Origin: CAZYFH01 sp964646815
Lineage (GTDB): Bacteria; Acidobacteriota; Vicinamibacteria; Vicinamibacterales; UBA8438
NCBI GenBank assembly: GCA_964646815.1
Contig: CAZYFH010000006.1
Span: forward strand, 62,001-126,000
Direction: 5' to 3'
Length of the DNA stretch: 64,000 nt
The notes beneath the pieces were generated by a model, which was given only the letters and a program-made list of their open reading frames with translations, had not been told where the DNA came from and did not search any database. The translations under genes were made by a program, and so were the position numbers. Positions 1 through 9,024 of this stretch are shown in pieces (the first letter of the stretch is position 1; every line of letters starts with the position of its first letter).

Positions 1-1594
1 CGAGCATATCACGCGGGCTACTGGCCCCAACGAGCCGCAACCCCAACCAGGAGTTGAGATTACCGACTTCGTTGACCAGGAGGTGGACCGGCCCGGCATC
101 GTTCGCGACGACGACATCGGTATCGCCGTCGTTGTCGAGATCGCCAAACGCCGCGCCGCGGCTCACCTCCGAAAGCCCGAATGCCGCGCCGGCCTGATCG
201 GTCACATCGGCGAATCGCCCGTCGCCCAGGTTGCGGAACAACTGGTTCCGCTGCTGCAGGGGGAACGGGTTGTCCGGACCGAGCGCGTCGAGGTTCTGCG
301 TGACGAACCCATTGACCGCCAACAGGTCGAGCCAGCCGTCGTTGTCGTAGTCGAACCATGCCGCGCCGAACCCGGTATAGGGCAGGCTCGCGATCCGGAT
401 CCCCGAGCGCGCGCTCTGGTCCTCGAAGAGCCCGGCTCCATCGTTGACGTAGAACGTGCTGCCCTGTCCGGTGAGGTCGGTTATGAACAGGTCTTCGTCG
501 CCATCGTTGTCGAAGTCGCCGGCGTCGACGCCCATATCGGCCTTGCGCTCGCCGGACGCGCCGAGCGCGGTTCCCGATATGAGCGCCGCGTCGAGGAAGG
601 TCCCGTCCTGCCGGTTTAGCCAGAGCTGGTTTTCCTGCTGGTCGTTGGCGACGAACAGGTCGATCCAGCCATCACCATCGAAGTCTGCGGTCGACACGCC
701 GAGCGCCGGCCCGAACGTGCCCGCCAGGCCGGCATCAGCCGTGATGTCGGTGAACGTGCCGTCGCTGCCGTTGTGATAGAGGCGATCCGGCCCAGGGCGA
801 TAACGCTCGGGCGGGCAGTAGTCCGTCTGCCCCGACTCGCCTTCACACGCGATGTGTCGATCGACACTGTAGATCAGATAGTTGCCGACGAAGAGATCGA
901 GCCAGCCGTCGCGGTCGACGTCGACGAACGAGGCCGACACACCCCACCCGGGGTCGTCCGTTCCGCTCGCGGCTGACACATCAGTAAAAGTGCCGTCGCA
1001 GTTGTTGCGGAACAGCTGATTCGGGCCGAAGTTCGTCAGATAGAGGTCAATGCAGCCGTCGTTGTCGACGTCCCCCGCCGCAGCCCCCATGCCGTATCCG
1101 CCGGTATCGATTCCGCTGGCGTCCGTCACGTCGGTGAACCGAAGCCTGCGCGCGCCGTCCGCTTCGGCAGCCAGGTCATTCCGGTATAGGCGTCCGCCGG
1201 GCGCCGACGGTTCCGCCCCCGGCGGCTCGTCGTCCGCGCTCGCGGTCAACATCCGGCCTTGCACCAGGTAGACGTCGAGGTCGCCGTCGCCGTCGTGGTC
1301 CAACAGCGCCACGCCCGGCCCCATGATCTCAGGCTGATAGAAGTGCCCCGATCGGCCGCTGAAGTGGATGAAGTCGAGGCCGGCGTCCTGCGCTCGCTCG
1401 ACGAAGAGCGGGTCCGAGCGATCCGCCGTCGCGGCTGGCGGCGACGGCGCGCCACCCGGGTCCGGTAGTCCGGACGCGCCGCCTGAATCCACGTCGCAGC
1501 CGCTCAGGCCGCCCACCGCAATTAGCAGCAGCAGTCGGGCCGCACGTATGAACTGACCGCCGGCCCAGGTTGGGTCAGCCGTGGAGCCTCGCAT
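1..1594 (-). CDS. CRTAC1 family lipoprotein (FG-GAP/VCBS repeats, ASPIC/UnbV), 3' end beyond window
   Basis: Read from the reverse strand, the ATG at 1594 opens a frame that stays open to the window edge (about 531 codons). The N-terminus has a hydrophobic run ending in LSGC, a lipobox, so a lipoprotein is expected. The mature part has the motif FIHFSGRSGHFY shared with the other CRTAC1 proteins here, then FG-GAP/VCBS repeats with calcium-loop motifs of the DxDGDGDLD type, and finally the start of an ASPIC/UnbV domain (NSWLGLRLVG) at the window edge. By comparison with its roughly 600-residue neighbours about 70 residues are missing. The family forms a calcium-stabilised beta-propeller; its substrate is unknown. 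It is divergent from the gene at 1745. A -10-like TATAGT on the reverse strand lies 9 bases before the ATG, so the mRNA may be leaderless. Confidence 0.9.
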   Translation of the reverse strand, partial: MRGSTADPTWAGGQFIRAARLLLLIAVGGLSGCDVDSGGASGLPDPGGAPSPPAATADRSDPLFVERAQDAGLDFIHFSGRSGHFYQPEIMGPGVALLDHDGDGDLDVYLVQGRMLTASADDEPPGAEPSAPGGRLYRNDLAAEADGARRLRFTDVTDASGIDTGGYGMGAAAGDVDNDGCIDLYLTNFGPNQLFRNNCDGTFTDVSAASGTDDPGWGVSASFVDVDRDGWLDLFVGNYLIYSVDRHIACEGESGQTDYCPPERYRPGPDRLYHNGSDGTFTDITADAGLAGTFGPALGVSTADFDGDGWIDLFVANDQQENQLWLNRQDGTFLDAALISGTALGASGERKADMGVDAGDFDNDGDEDLFITDLTGQGSTFYVNDGAGLFEDQSARSGIRIASLPYTGFGAAWFDYDNDGWLDLLAVNGFVTQNLDALGPDNPFPLQQRNQLFRNLGDGRFADVTDQAGAAFGLSEVSRGAAFGDLDNDGDTDVVVANDAGPVHLLVNEVGNLNSWLGLRLVGASSPRDML

Positions 1595-1619
1595 CGTCCA
1601 GCAACTATAATCGGAACCC
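1586..1619. repeat. Copy 1 of a duplicated promoter/start element
   Basis: This stretch contains AGCAACTATAAT, preceded by GCATCGTCC. A near-identical copy lies at 1713-1746. On the plus strand it reads TATAAT (1606-1611); on the minus strand it reads TATAGT (1609-1604), just ahead of the ATG at 1594. It therefore looks like a -10 element usable in both directions. The start codon of the minus-strand CRTAC1 gene lies inside the repeat. Confidence 0.6.
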
Positions 1620-1712
1620 TGGGCGACGCCACCACCCCCCCGATGTGAGCAGCAAGGTGAGTCAGATCCGGCTCCGTATCGGGACGCCGGAGCCGGCATG
1701 GTCAGCGGCGGA

Positions 1713-1746
1713 GTCCTGCATCGTCGAGCAACTATAATGAAACCTT
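1713..1746. repeat. Copy 2 of the duplicated promoter/start element
   Basis: It contains AGCAACTATAAT preceded by GCATCGTCG, matching copy 1 at 1586-1619 apart from a few bases. Its reverse strand also carries an ATG in the same place, followed by codons partly resembling those of the neighbouring gene (Ser-x-Ala-Asp) before a stop. This suggests that the 5' end of the minus-strand CRTAC1 gene was duplicated. Confidence 0.55.
1733..1738 (+). promoter_or_regulatory. Perfect -10 box before the CRTAC1-TPR operon
   Basis: TATAAT lies six bases before the TTG at 1745, so transcription would begin at or next to the start codon. No Shine-Dalgarno sequence precedes the TTG, which fits leaderless translation. 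A good -35 box is not evident at the usual spacing. Confidence 0.5.
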
Positions 1747-3604
1747 GAGTTGTCTCGATTGCGGCCGATTCGGCGACCTCGTTCGCGCGCTCGCATCGAT
1801 GCTATCGGTCGCGGCGCTCTCAGTGGCGTGCGCATCGGGGGCGCCAGACCTCGGGGCGGCGTCCGACGCCCCGGCCGGCGAGGATCCGACGACGGCTGAC
1901 CCCTCGCCGTCCGCCGACGACGAGAATGACTGGTTCGCAGATCGGGCCGCCACGGCCGGCTTCGACTTCGTCCACTTCAACGGCATGTCGGGCGAGTTCT
2001 ATTTGCCCGAGATGATCCCCGCCGGCGTCGGCTTGTTCGACTACGACAACGATGGCGACCTCGATGCGTACTTCGTCCAGGGGCAGATGATGGGCGAGGG
2101 CAAGACGTTCAGCGACGCGCTGTTCGAGCCCGTCGGCCCGTTGCCGCTCAAGGGCCGGCTGTATCGCAACGACCTCGAGGTTGCAGCCGACGGCACGCGC
2201 ACGCTCCGATTCACCGACGTGACGGACGCCAGCGGGATCGACGCGCGCGGCCACGGCATGGGGGTGGCGGCAGGGGACGTCGACAACGACGGCTGGGTCG
2301 ACCTCTATCTCACGAACCTCGGACCGAATCGGCTCTACCGCAACAACGGCGATGGCACGTTCGCGGACGTGTCTGCCGCGAGCGGAACGGACGACGCCGG
2401 GTGGGGTGTGTCGGCCTCGTTCGTCGACGTCGACCGCGACGGCTCGCTCGACCTCTACGTGGGCAACTACGTGGAGTACGGCTTCAGGACCGAACGCACG
2501 TGCACGGTTCTGTCGGACCGGAGGACTTACTGCGGGCCGGAGCACTACCCGGCCGCGACTGACCGGCTGTATCACAACCAGGGGAACGGCACCTTCACCG
2601 ATGTGACGGCGACGGCGTTCGTCGTCACGGAGCCGTTCGGGCCTGCCCTAGGCGTGTCGACCGCCGACTTCGACGACGACGGCTGGCTGGACATCTACGT
2701 CGCCAACGACAGGCGGGACAACCTGCTCTGGATGAACCAGCGAGACGGCACCTTCAAGAACGTCGGGCTGCTGTCGGGCGCCGCGCTGAGCGAGCACGGC
2801 AACCCGGAAGCGAGCATGGGCGTCGACGCCGGGGACTTCGACAACGACGGCGACGAGGACCTGATGATGACGCACATACCGACGGAGGGCCACAATGTCT
2901 ACGTCAATGACGGGTCGGGGTTCTTCGAGGACATGAGCGCCGCCTCACGCCTGCACGAACACAGCCTCGGCTACACGGGCTGGGGAACCGCTTGGATCGA
3001 CTACGACAACGACGGCTGGCTCGACATCCTCTTGGCCCATGGCGCCCTCGACGCCAAGCCTGGTCGCCCGGATCATCCGATGCCGTTCGAGGAGCGGAAT
3101 CTCCTGCTCCACAACCGGGGAGACGGCCGGTTTGAGGACGTGACCGACCGGGCGGGCGCGGCGCTGTCGCTGGTGGAAGTGAGTCGCGGCGCGGCGTTCG
3201 GCGATGTCGACAATGACGGCGACGTCGACGTCCTACTCGGCAATCTCAACGGGCGGGTGCGGCTGCTCATCAACAACGTCGGCAACCGGTCCCACTGGCT
3301 CGGCTTGCGGATCGTCGCCCAACTGGGTCGCAGCGCCGGGGACTCTGGATCGCCCGCGGTACGCGACATGCAGGGGGCGCGGGTCGCCATCCAACGGGAG
3401 GGGCAACAGACGCTGTGGCGCCGCGTGCGGGCGGACGGAAGCTATGCGTCCGCGAACGATCCGCGCGTGCTCGTCGGCCTCGGGGCTTCGACTGCGGTGC
3501 CGACGGTGCGCGTCCGCTGGCCCGACGGCGACATCGAAGAATGGGCCGAACTGGTGATCGACCAGTGGACCACGCTGATGAAGGGCGAGGGCACCACCCG
3601 ATGA
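1745..3604 (+). CDS. CRTAC1 family secreted protein, FG-GAP/VCBS repeats with ASPIC/UnbV domain
   Basis: The product has 619 residues from a TTG start; an ATG at 1799 is the alternative. The N-terminus is hydrophobic and ends near Cys29, so it may be a lipoprotein. After the motif FVHFNGMSGEFY come about seven calcium-loop repeats such as DYDNDGDLD and DVDNDGWVD (about residues 98-500), then an ASPIC/UnbV domain (about 515-610) with RADGSYASANDPR and VRVRWPDG. The family forms an exported beta-propeller; no enzymatic residues are recognisable. Its stop overlaps the next start as ATGA, so it is translationally coupled to the TPR gene at 3601. A second CRTAC1-TPR pair follows, making a four-gene operon to 8753. 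Confidence 0.92.
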   Translation: MSCLDCGRFGDLVRALASMLSVAALSVACASGAPDLGAASDAPAGEDPTTADPSPSADDENDWFADRAATAGFDFVHFNGMSGEFYLPEMIPAGVGLFDYDNDGDLDAYFVQGQMMGEGKTFSDALFEPVGPLPLKGRLYRNDLEVAADGTRTLRFTDVTDASGIDARGHGMGVAAGDVDNDGWVDLYLTNLGPNRLYRNNGDGTFADVSAASGTDDAGWGVSASFVDVDRDGSLDLYVGNYVEYGFRTERTCTVLSDRRTYCGPEHYPAATDRLYHNQGNGTFTDVTATAFVVTEPFGPALGVSTADFDDDGWLDIYVANDRRDNLLWMNQRDGTFKNVGLLSGAALSEHGNPEASMGVDAGDFDNDGDEDLMMTHIPTEGHNVYVNDGSGFFEDMSAASRLHEHSLGYTGWGTAWIDYDNDGWLDILLAHGALDAKPGRPDHPMPFEERNLLLHNRGDGRFEDVTDRAGAALSLVEVSRGAAFGDVDNDGDVDVLLGNLNGRVRLLINNVGNRSHWLGLRIVAQLGRSAGDSGSPAVRDMQGARVAIQREGQQTLWRRVRADGSYASANDPRVLVGLGASTAVPTVRVRWPDGDIEEWAELVIDQWTTLMKGEGTTR

Positions 3605-5298
3605 ACCCCCATCGCCCGTACGGCCGCCAAGCAGGATGCCCCGCCGGTCGAAACGACCGCCGGGGGCTGTCGTTGGCGGTCGTTGCCATCTACGCAGCGT
3701 GCAACATCGCCTGCTCGTCCGGCACCGGCGCACCAGCGGGGTCGTCCGGCCCCGTGCTGGCTCCGCCAGACGGCCTGGGGCTGCAACCGGTCCTCACGCC
3801 CGATTTCTCCGCCATGGGCGCGTCGGTCGCGGAACAGATGCAAGACCGCTACGCGTCGCTCACCGGGGCCGTCGCAGACGGCGACGCCACGCCCGCGCGG
3901 CTCGCCAGCGCCTACGGCGAGATGGGGAACCTCCTGCTCGCGGCCCGGGAGACCGGGATGGCCGAGGCGTACTACGTGAACGCGCAGACGCTCGCGCCGG
4001 GCGATCGCCGATGGTCTCATCTGCTCGGGCACGTGTACCGGAACCAGGGCCCCCTCGCGAAGGCGGTCCCTGCCCTCGAGCATGCGCTCCAGCTGGATCC
4101 CAGCGGACTGGCGACGCTCGTCCGACTGGGGGACGTCCATCTCGCCCGCGGCCAGCCGGCAGAGGCCGCCCCGCTGTTCGCTAGAGCGCTCACGCTCGAC
4201 CCCAACTCGGCGGCCGCGTGGTTCGGGGCCGGTCGGGCCGCGCTCGCACTTGGCGACCCCACCGAGGCGGTCCGGGCTCTGCAGGAAGCCTTGGCCCGCG
4301 AGCCGGGAGCCACGGCGATTCACTATCCGCTCGCGATGGCCTATCGGCGGCTGGGCGACGTCGAGCAGGCGCAGGCGCACCTCGCGCTACAGGGTGGCAT
4401 CGAGCCACGGCCGTTCGACCCACTGGTGTCCGAGATCGAGGGCCAGCTCAAAAGCGCCGTAATGCTCGATTTCCGTGGTGAAGAGGCGCTGGCAGCGGGG
4501 AACTGGGCAGCGGCCGCCGACTATTTCGATGAGGCGCTCGCGTTGTCGCCCGACAGCCCGTCCCTTCGGCATCGCCTGGGGACAGCGTTGTGGCGCATGG
4601 GCGACGCGCGGGGTTCCGAACAGCAGTTCGAGCGCATCATTCAAACGGCCCCGGAGTATACGGAGGCATACTTCAATCTCGCTATGCTCATGGCGCAGAG
4701 CGGCCGACGCGACGAGGCGATCGCGCAGCTGACGACCGCGGTAGCGCTCAAGCCGGGCCATTTCGCGGCGCGCGGCGCGCTCGCCGCCATCCTGGGACGG
4801 GCCGGGCGCGCGGACGAGGCGCTAACCCAGTACGCCACGGCGCTGGAAATGGCCCCGCTCCACGCCCCCGCCGCGCTCGGCTATGCGATGACCCTCGTGC
4901 TCATGAAGCGCTACGCGGAGGCGCGCGACCGGTTGGTGGACGGGATGCGCACGTTCCCAGAGGATCCGGGCTTCACCCGCGCGCTGGCCCGCCTACTGGC
5001 TGCCGCGCCCGACGAGGGCGTCCACGATGCGGCGCGCGCGCTGACGCTGGCGGAGTCGCTGCTTGATCAGCAGCAGCACAGCTTCGCGGAACGCCTGGCC
5101 GTCGGCGAAACGTACGCGATGGCGTTGGCCGGCTCCGGGCAATACGCCGTTGCGACGGCGGTGCAGCGCGACGTGCGCGACACGGCCGAGCAAACCGGTG
5201 AGAGTGAGGAAGTCATTCGGCGCCTCACCTTCAATCTCACGCTGTACGAACGTGGCGATCCGAGCCGGACGCCGTGGACGCCCGCGGAGTTACCATAG
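3601..5298 (+). CDS. Exported TPR-repeat protein, partner of the CRTAC1 gene
   Basis: The ATG at 3601 overlaps the stop of the CRTAC1 gene, giving 565 residues; the frame stays open further upstream, but the overlap start gives a proper signal region (hydrophobic stretch about residues 24-38 with cysteines, lipoprotein-like). The mature protein carries at least ten TPR-like helix pairs, for example AYYVNAQTLAPGDRRW, HALQLDPSGLATLVRLGDV and TALEMAPLHAPAALGYAMTL. It ends in LYERGDPSRTPWTPAELP; a version of this PxRTPW tail closes all three separate TPR partners in the window. TPR proteins are binding scaffolds; the coupled CRTAC1 propeller is the obvious candidate partner. Confidence 0.88.
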   Translation: MNPHRPYGRQAGCPAGRNDRRGLSLAVVAIYAACNIACSSGTGAPAGSSGPVLAPPDGLGLQPVLTPDFSAMGASVAEQMQDRYASLTGAVADGDATPARLASAYGEMGNLLLAARETGMAEAYYVNAQTLAPGDRRWSHLLGHVYRNQGPLAKAVPALEHALQLDPSGLATLVRLGDVHLARGQPAEAAPLFARALTLDPNSAAAWFGAGRAALALGDPTEAVRALQEALAREPGATAIHYPLAMAYRRLGDVEQAQAHLALQGGIEPRPFDPLVSEIEGQLKSAVMLDFRGEEALAAGNWAAAADYFDEALALSPDSPSLRHRLGTALWRMGDARGSEQQFERIIQTAPEYTEAYFNLAMLMAQSGRRDEAIAQLTTAVALKPGHFAARGALAAILGRAGRADEALTQYATALEMAPLHAPAALGYAMTLVLMKRYAEARDRLVDGMRTFPEDPGFTRALARLLAAAPDEGVHDAARALTLAESLLDQQQHSFAERLAVGETYAMALAGSGQYAVATAVQRDVRDTAEQTGESEEVIRRLTFNLTLYERGDPSRTPWTPAELP

Positions 5299-5325
5299 GA
5301 CCCGGGCGAAAAAGGCCGGCTGTTG

Positions 5326-7119
5326 ATGCATCCTGTCCGCCACGGGCCGCTCTGCTTGCTCGCGCTCCTGGCGCTCGCCTCCTGCACGAGCGAGCGGGCG
5401 GGGCCAGCGTCAGCCGCAGCGGACGCCGACGACGACCAGCCGCCTGCGCGCGAGCGACTCGCGGACGCCGACCCGGACGACTGGTTCATCGATCGGGCCC
5501 AAGCCGCTGGCCTTGATTTCGTCCACTTTAACGGCATGTCGGGTGAGTTCTATGCTCCCGAAGTGACTCCCCCGGGCGTCGGCCTCTTCGACTACGACAA
5601 CGACGGCGACCTCGACGCCTACTTGGTCCAGGGGCAGATGCTGGGCGAGGGCCACGCGCTTAGCGCTGCGCTCTTCGAACCAGTGGGCCCGTTGCCGCTG
5701 CGAGGCCGGCTGTATCGGAACGACCTCGCGGTGGCCGTCGACGGCACCCGCACGCTCCGCTTTACTGACGTCACCGAGATGTGCGGGCTCGACGCGCGCG
5801 GCCACGGCATGGGGGTGGCAACCGGAGATATCGACAACGACGGCTGGGTCGACCTCTATCTGACCAACCTCGGGCCGAACCGGCTGTACCGCAACAACGG
5901 CGACGGCACGTTTGCGGACGTGTCGGCGGCAAGCGGGACGGACGACGCCGGATGGGGGGTGTCGGCCTCGTTCGTCGACGTCGACCGCGACGGCTGGCTC
6001 GACCTCTACGTCGGAAACTACCTGCAATACGGGTTCGAGACAGACCCAGAATGCACCGGCGTGACCGGAAGCCGTATTCATTGCGGCCCCAAGTCGTTCC
6101 CGCCCCAGGCCGATCGCCTGTATCGCAATCAAGGGAACGGCTCGTTCGTCGACGTGACCGCGACGGCGCTCGAGGGCGAGCCATTCGGGCCGACGCTGGG
6201 TGTCGCGACCGCCGATTTCAACGGCGACGGCTGGGTCGACATCTACGTCGCCAATGACCAGACGGACAACCTGTTGTGGATCAACCGGGGCGACGGCACG
6301 TTCAGCGACATGGCCCGCCTGTCGGGCACGTCGGTGAGCGCCGATGGCCAACCCGAAGCGAGCATGGGCGTTGACGCCGGCGACTTCGACAACGACGGCG
6401 ACGACGATCTGATCATGACGCACCTGCCACGCGAAGGGCACAACCTCTACGTCAATGACGGCTCCGCGCTCTTCGACGATCTGAGCGCCGTCTCCGGCTT
6501 CCACGCGGCCAGCCTCGGCTACAGCGGCTTTGGCACGGCCTGGGTCGATTACGACAACGACAGCTGGCTCGACATCGTCGCAGTCAACGGCGCCATCAAC
6601 CCCATCACTGGCAGCCCTGACCCCCGCTTACCGTTCGACGAACGGAACCTCCTGTTCCGGAACACCCGTGACGGCCGGTTCGAAGGGGTCACGGATCACG
6701 CCGGCGCGGCGTTCGAGCTCGTCGAGGTGAGTCGCGGCGCGGCGTTCGGCGACGTCGACAACGACGGCGACACCGACGTCCTCGTCGGCAATCTCGGCGG
6801 GCCGGTCCGGCTGCTGATCAACACCATCGGCAATCGGTCCCACTGGATGGGGCTGCGCCTGGTCGGCGTTGGGGGCCGTGACATGCTCGGCGCACGCGTC
6901 GAGGTGCGCCGCTCGGTGGGTCGGTCGCTCTGGCGCCGGGCGCGCAGCGACGGCAGCTACGCCTCCGCGAACGACCCTCGGGTGCTGGTGGGACTCGGCG
7001 ATACGACCGACGCGCCGACGGTGCGCGTGGCGTGGCCGGGTGGCGCGACTGAGGAATGGACCGACGTGGCGGTCGACCGCTGGACGACGCTCGCGGAAGG
7101 GACCGGCGAGGCGCGATGA
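5326..7119 (+). CDS. CRTAC1 family lipoprotein, second copy in operon
   Basis: The ATG at 5326 (597 residues) gives a textbook lipoprotein signal: HPVRHGPLCLLALLALASC, with lipobox LASC. A TTG directly before it is not needed. The mature part begins with FVHFNGMSGEFY, has about seven calcium-loop repeats and ends in an ASPIC/UnbV domain (about residues 505-590, with RSDGSYASANDPR). It is closely related in sequence to the CRTAC1 protein at 1745, including long identical stretches around the third repeat, so the CRTAC1-TPR pair looks like a tandem duplication. It starts 27 bases after the upstream TPR gene and overlaps the next gene by ATGA. Confidence 0.93.
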   Translation: MHPVRHGPLCLLALLALASCTSERAGPASAAADADDDQPPARERLADADPDDWFIDRAQAAGLDFVHFNGMSGEFYAPEVTPPGVGLFDYDNDGDLDAYLVQGQMLGEGHALSAALFEPVGPLPLRGRLYRNDLAVAVDGTRTLRFTDVTEMCGLDARGHGMGVATGDIDNDGWVDLYLTNLGPNRLYRNNGDGTFADVSAASGTDDAGWGVSASFVDVDRDGWLDLYVGNYLQYGFETDPECTGVTGSRIHCGPKSFPPQADRLYRNQGNGSFVDVTATALEGEPFGPTLGVATADFNGDGWVDIYVANDQTDNLLWINRGDGTFSDMARLSGTSVSADGQPEASMGVDAGDFDNDGDDDLIMTHLPREGHNLYVNDGSALFDDLSAVSGFHAASLGYSGFGTAWVDYDNDSWLDIVAVNGAINPITGSPDPRLPFDERNLLFRNTRDGRFEGVTDHAGAAFELVEVSRGAAFGDVDNDGDTDVLVGNLGGPVRLLINTIGNRSHWMGLRLVGVGGRDMLGARVEVRRSVGRSLWRRARSDGSYASANDPRVLVGLGDTTDAPTVRVAWPGGATEEWTDVAVDRWTTLAEGTGEAR

Positions 7120-8753
7120 CGGCACACGCGTGGCTCGGCGTGGCGGCAATGGTGAGCGTCGTCGGAGCAGGCGCGTGCGCGCAGCCGGAGGAAGCGCCGC
7201 CTGCCGCGTCCGACGGTGCGGCGGTACTCGCGCCGCCGGCAGGCCTCGGCTTGCGGCGGGTACGCTTGCCCGATCTCTCGTCGATGGAGGACACCGTGCG
7301 GGCGCAGATGCGCGAGGCGCAGACGGCGTTCCGGCGTCGCATCGAGGATCCAGAGACGACCCCAAGCGAACTCGGGCGCGCCTACGGCGAGATGGCCAAT
7401 CTGCTCATGGCCGCAAGGGATCTCGAGGCGGCCGAGCCGTACTACCTGAACGCCCAAGCGCTTGCCCCGAGCGATCGGCGCTGGGCCTACTATCTCGGGC
7501 ACCTGTACCGCAACAAGGGCCCACTCGGCGAGGCGGCGGCCAACTTCGAGCACGCACGGCAGCTCGACCCCGATGACGTGGCAACGTTGGTCTGGCTCGG
7601 CGAGGTATACCTCGCGCTCGGTCGTGCGGAGCAGGCGGAGCCGCTGTTCGGGCGCGCAATTACGCTCGCGCCCGAGTCGCCGGCCGTGTGGTTCGGCACC
7701 GGCCGCGTCTCGCTGGCAGCGCGCGACTACCCCGCCGCGGTGGAAGCGCTGGAACGCGCACTGGCGCTGAACCCAAGCGCGACCGCCATCCACCATCCGC
7801 TCGGACTGGCTTACCGTGGTCTCGGAGACCTAGGGCGTGCGGCCACACATCTGGAACAGCCGGGGAGCGTGGAGGCGCCCCCGGCCGATCCCCTGATGTG
7901 GGCGCTCGACGATCTCCTACTGAGCGTCCAGGGGTTGCAGGCGCGTGGCGTCGCCGCGCTCGACGCCGGCGAGTGGACAGCGGCCGCCGATGTGTTCGGA
8001 CGCGCGCTCGAGCTGGCGCCCTCCGATTCCGGTCTGCGGTACCGGCTCGGCACGGCGTTGTGGCGCATGGGCGACCTGCAAACCGCCCGAGATCAGTTCG
8101 AGCGGATCGAGCAAACGGCGCCGGAGTATCGCGAGGCGCAGTACAGCCTCGGCATGGTGCTGGATGCGAGCGGTCGCCCCGAAGATGCGACCGAACGATT
8201 CTCGGCCGCGCTGGCGGAGGACCCGGACGACCTTCGGGTCCGCGTCGGCCTCGCTGGCGTTCTCGGACGAAGCGGACGCCCGGATGAAGCGCTGACGCAG
8301 TACGCCGAGGTCCTTGGGCGCGACCCGACCCGCGCCGACGCCGCCTTCGGCTACGCGATGAACCTCGTCCGCCAGGAGCGGTATCGCGAGGCGCGCGACC
8401 GGCTGGAAGCGAGCGCCGATGCGTTTCCCGAGCGACGGTCGATGTTCACCCACCCTCTGGCGCGGATCCTTGCCGCGGCGCCAGACGATCGCGTCCGCGA
8501 CGGCCGGCGCGCGCTGGCGATCGTGGAGGGACTGGCAGAAGAGGAGCAGAGTTTGCTGCTTGGTGAGACGCTCGCGATGGCGCTCGCCGAGCTGGGGCGG
8601 TACAGCGAGGCGGCGACGGTGCAGCGCGACCTGATCGACGCCGCCCGGCAGGCCGGGTCCCGGGACCTCATCGACGCCCTCGCCCGAAACCTGGCGCTGT
8701 ACGACCGCGGCACGCCGTGCCGGACGCCCTGGACCCCAGACGAACTGCCATGA
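7116..8753 (+). CDS. Exported TPR-repeat protein, second copy in operon
   Basis: The ATG at 7116 overlaps the preceding CRTAC1 stop (ATGA), giving 545 residues. The first 26 residues form a hydrophobic export signal ending at GAGAC, a weak lipobox. The rest is a TPR solenoid paralogous to the product of 3601, with the shared segments YLNAQALAPSDRRW and GTALWRMGD and the tail RTPWTPDELP. TPR units contain the usual Ala/Gly helix-packing residues and a Pro at the turn. It closes the operon; no strong hairpin with a T-run follows. As with its paralogue, a scaffold role beside the CRTAC1 propeller is inferred from coupling, not shown. Confidence 0.88.
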   Translation: MTAHAWLGVAAMVSVVGAGACAQPEEAPPAASDGAAVLAPPAGLGLRRVRLPDLSSMEDTVRAQMREAQTAFRRRIEDPETTPSELGRAYGEMANLLMAARDLEAAEPYYLNAQALAPSDRRWAYYLGHLYRNKGPLGEAAANFEHARQLDPDDVATLVWLGEVYLALGRAEQAEPLFGRAITLAPESPAVWFGTGRVSLAARDYPAAVEALERALALNPSATAIHHPLGLAYRGLGDLGRAATHLEQPGSVEAPPADPLMWALDDLLLSVQGLQARGVAALDAGEWTAAADVFGRALELAPSDSGLRYRLGTALWRMGDLQTARDQFERIEQTAPEYREAQYSLGMVLDASGRPEDATERFSAALAEDPDDLRVRVGLAGVLGRSGRPDEALTQYAEVLGRDPTRADAAFGYAMNLVRQERYREARDRLEASADAFPERRSMFTHPLARILAAAPDDRVRDGRRALAIVEGLAEEEQSLLLGETLAMALAELGRYSEAATVQRDLIDAARQAGSRDLIDALARNLALYDRGTPCRTPWTPDELP

Positions 8754-9024
8754 GCGCGCGTTGGCGCTCGGTCTTCGACGAGGCGACTGGTGCGCGGCGT
8801 TCGTCGCGCCAAAGCAGCCCGGCGACCTCGGGGACGCGGCCATCACCCACGACACCTGGTGGCGGATCGAGCAGGACGTGAGTGCGGCGGGGCCGTCCGC
8901 GGCGTCAGCGTCAAAGTGAACCACGAGCGCTCGCCACGCGGCCCGGGGGACCGGGGGACCGGGACACAGAACCAGGTTGACGTGCGGCCGTGGCGTCAGT
9001 TCGGTCATCCGGCGACTGGCATCG

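Noticed and set aside
1745..7119. Regular GAC/GGC-rich repeats that look like a direct-repeat or CRISPR array
   Set aside because: They are in-frame calcium-loop codons (DxDxDG) of FG-GAP domains, with irregular spacing and no constant repeat.
8754..9024. Plus-strand reading with LRRGDWCAAFVAPKQPGDLG
   Set aside because: No start codon or ribosome site and no known motif; may be a relic but not supported. A hairpin GAGCGC/GCGCTC nearby has no T-run, so it is not a terminator.
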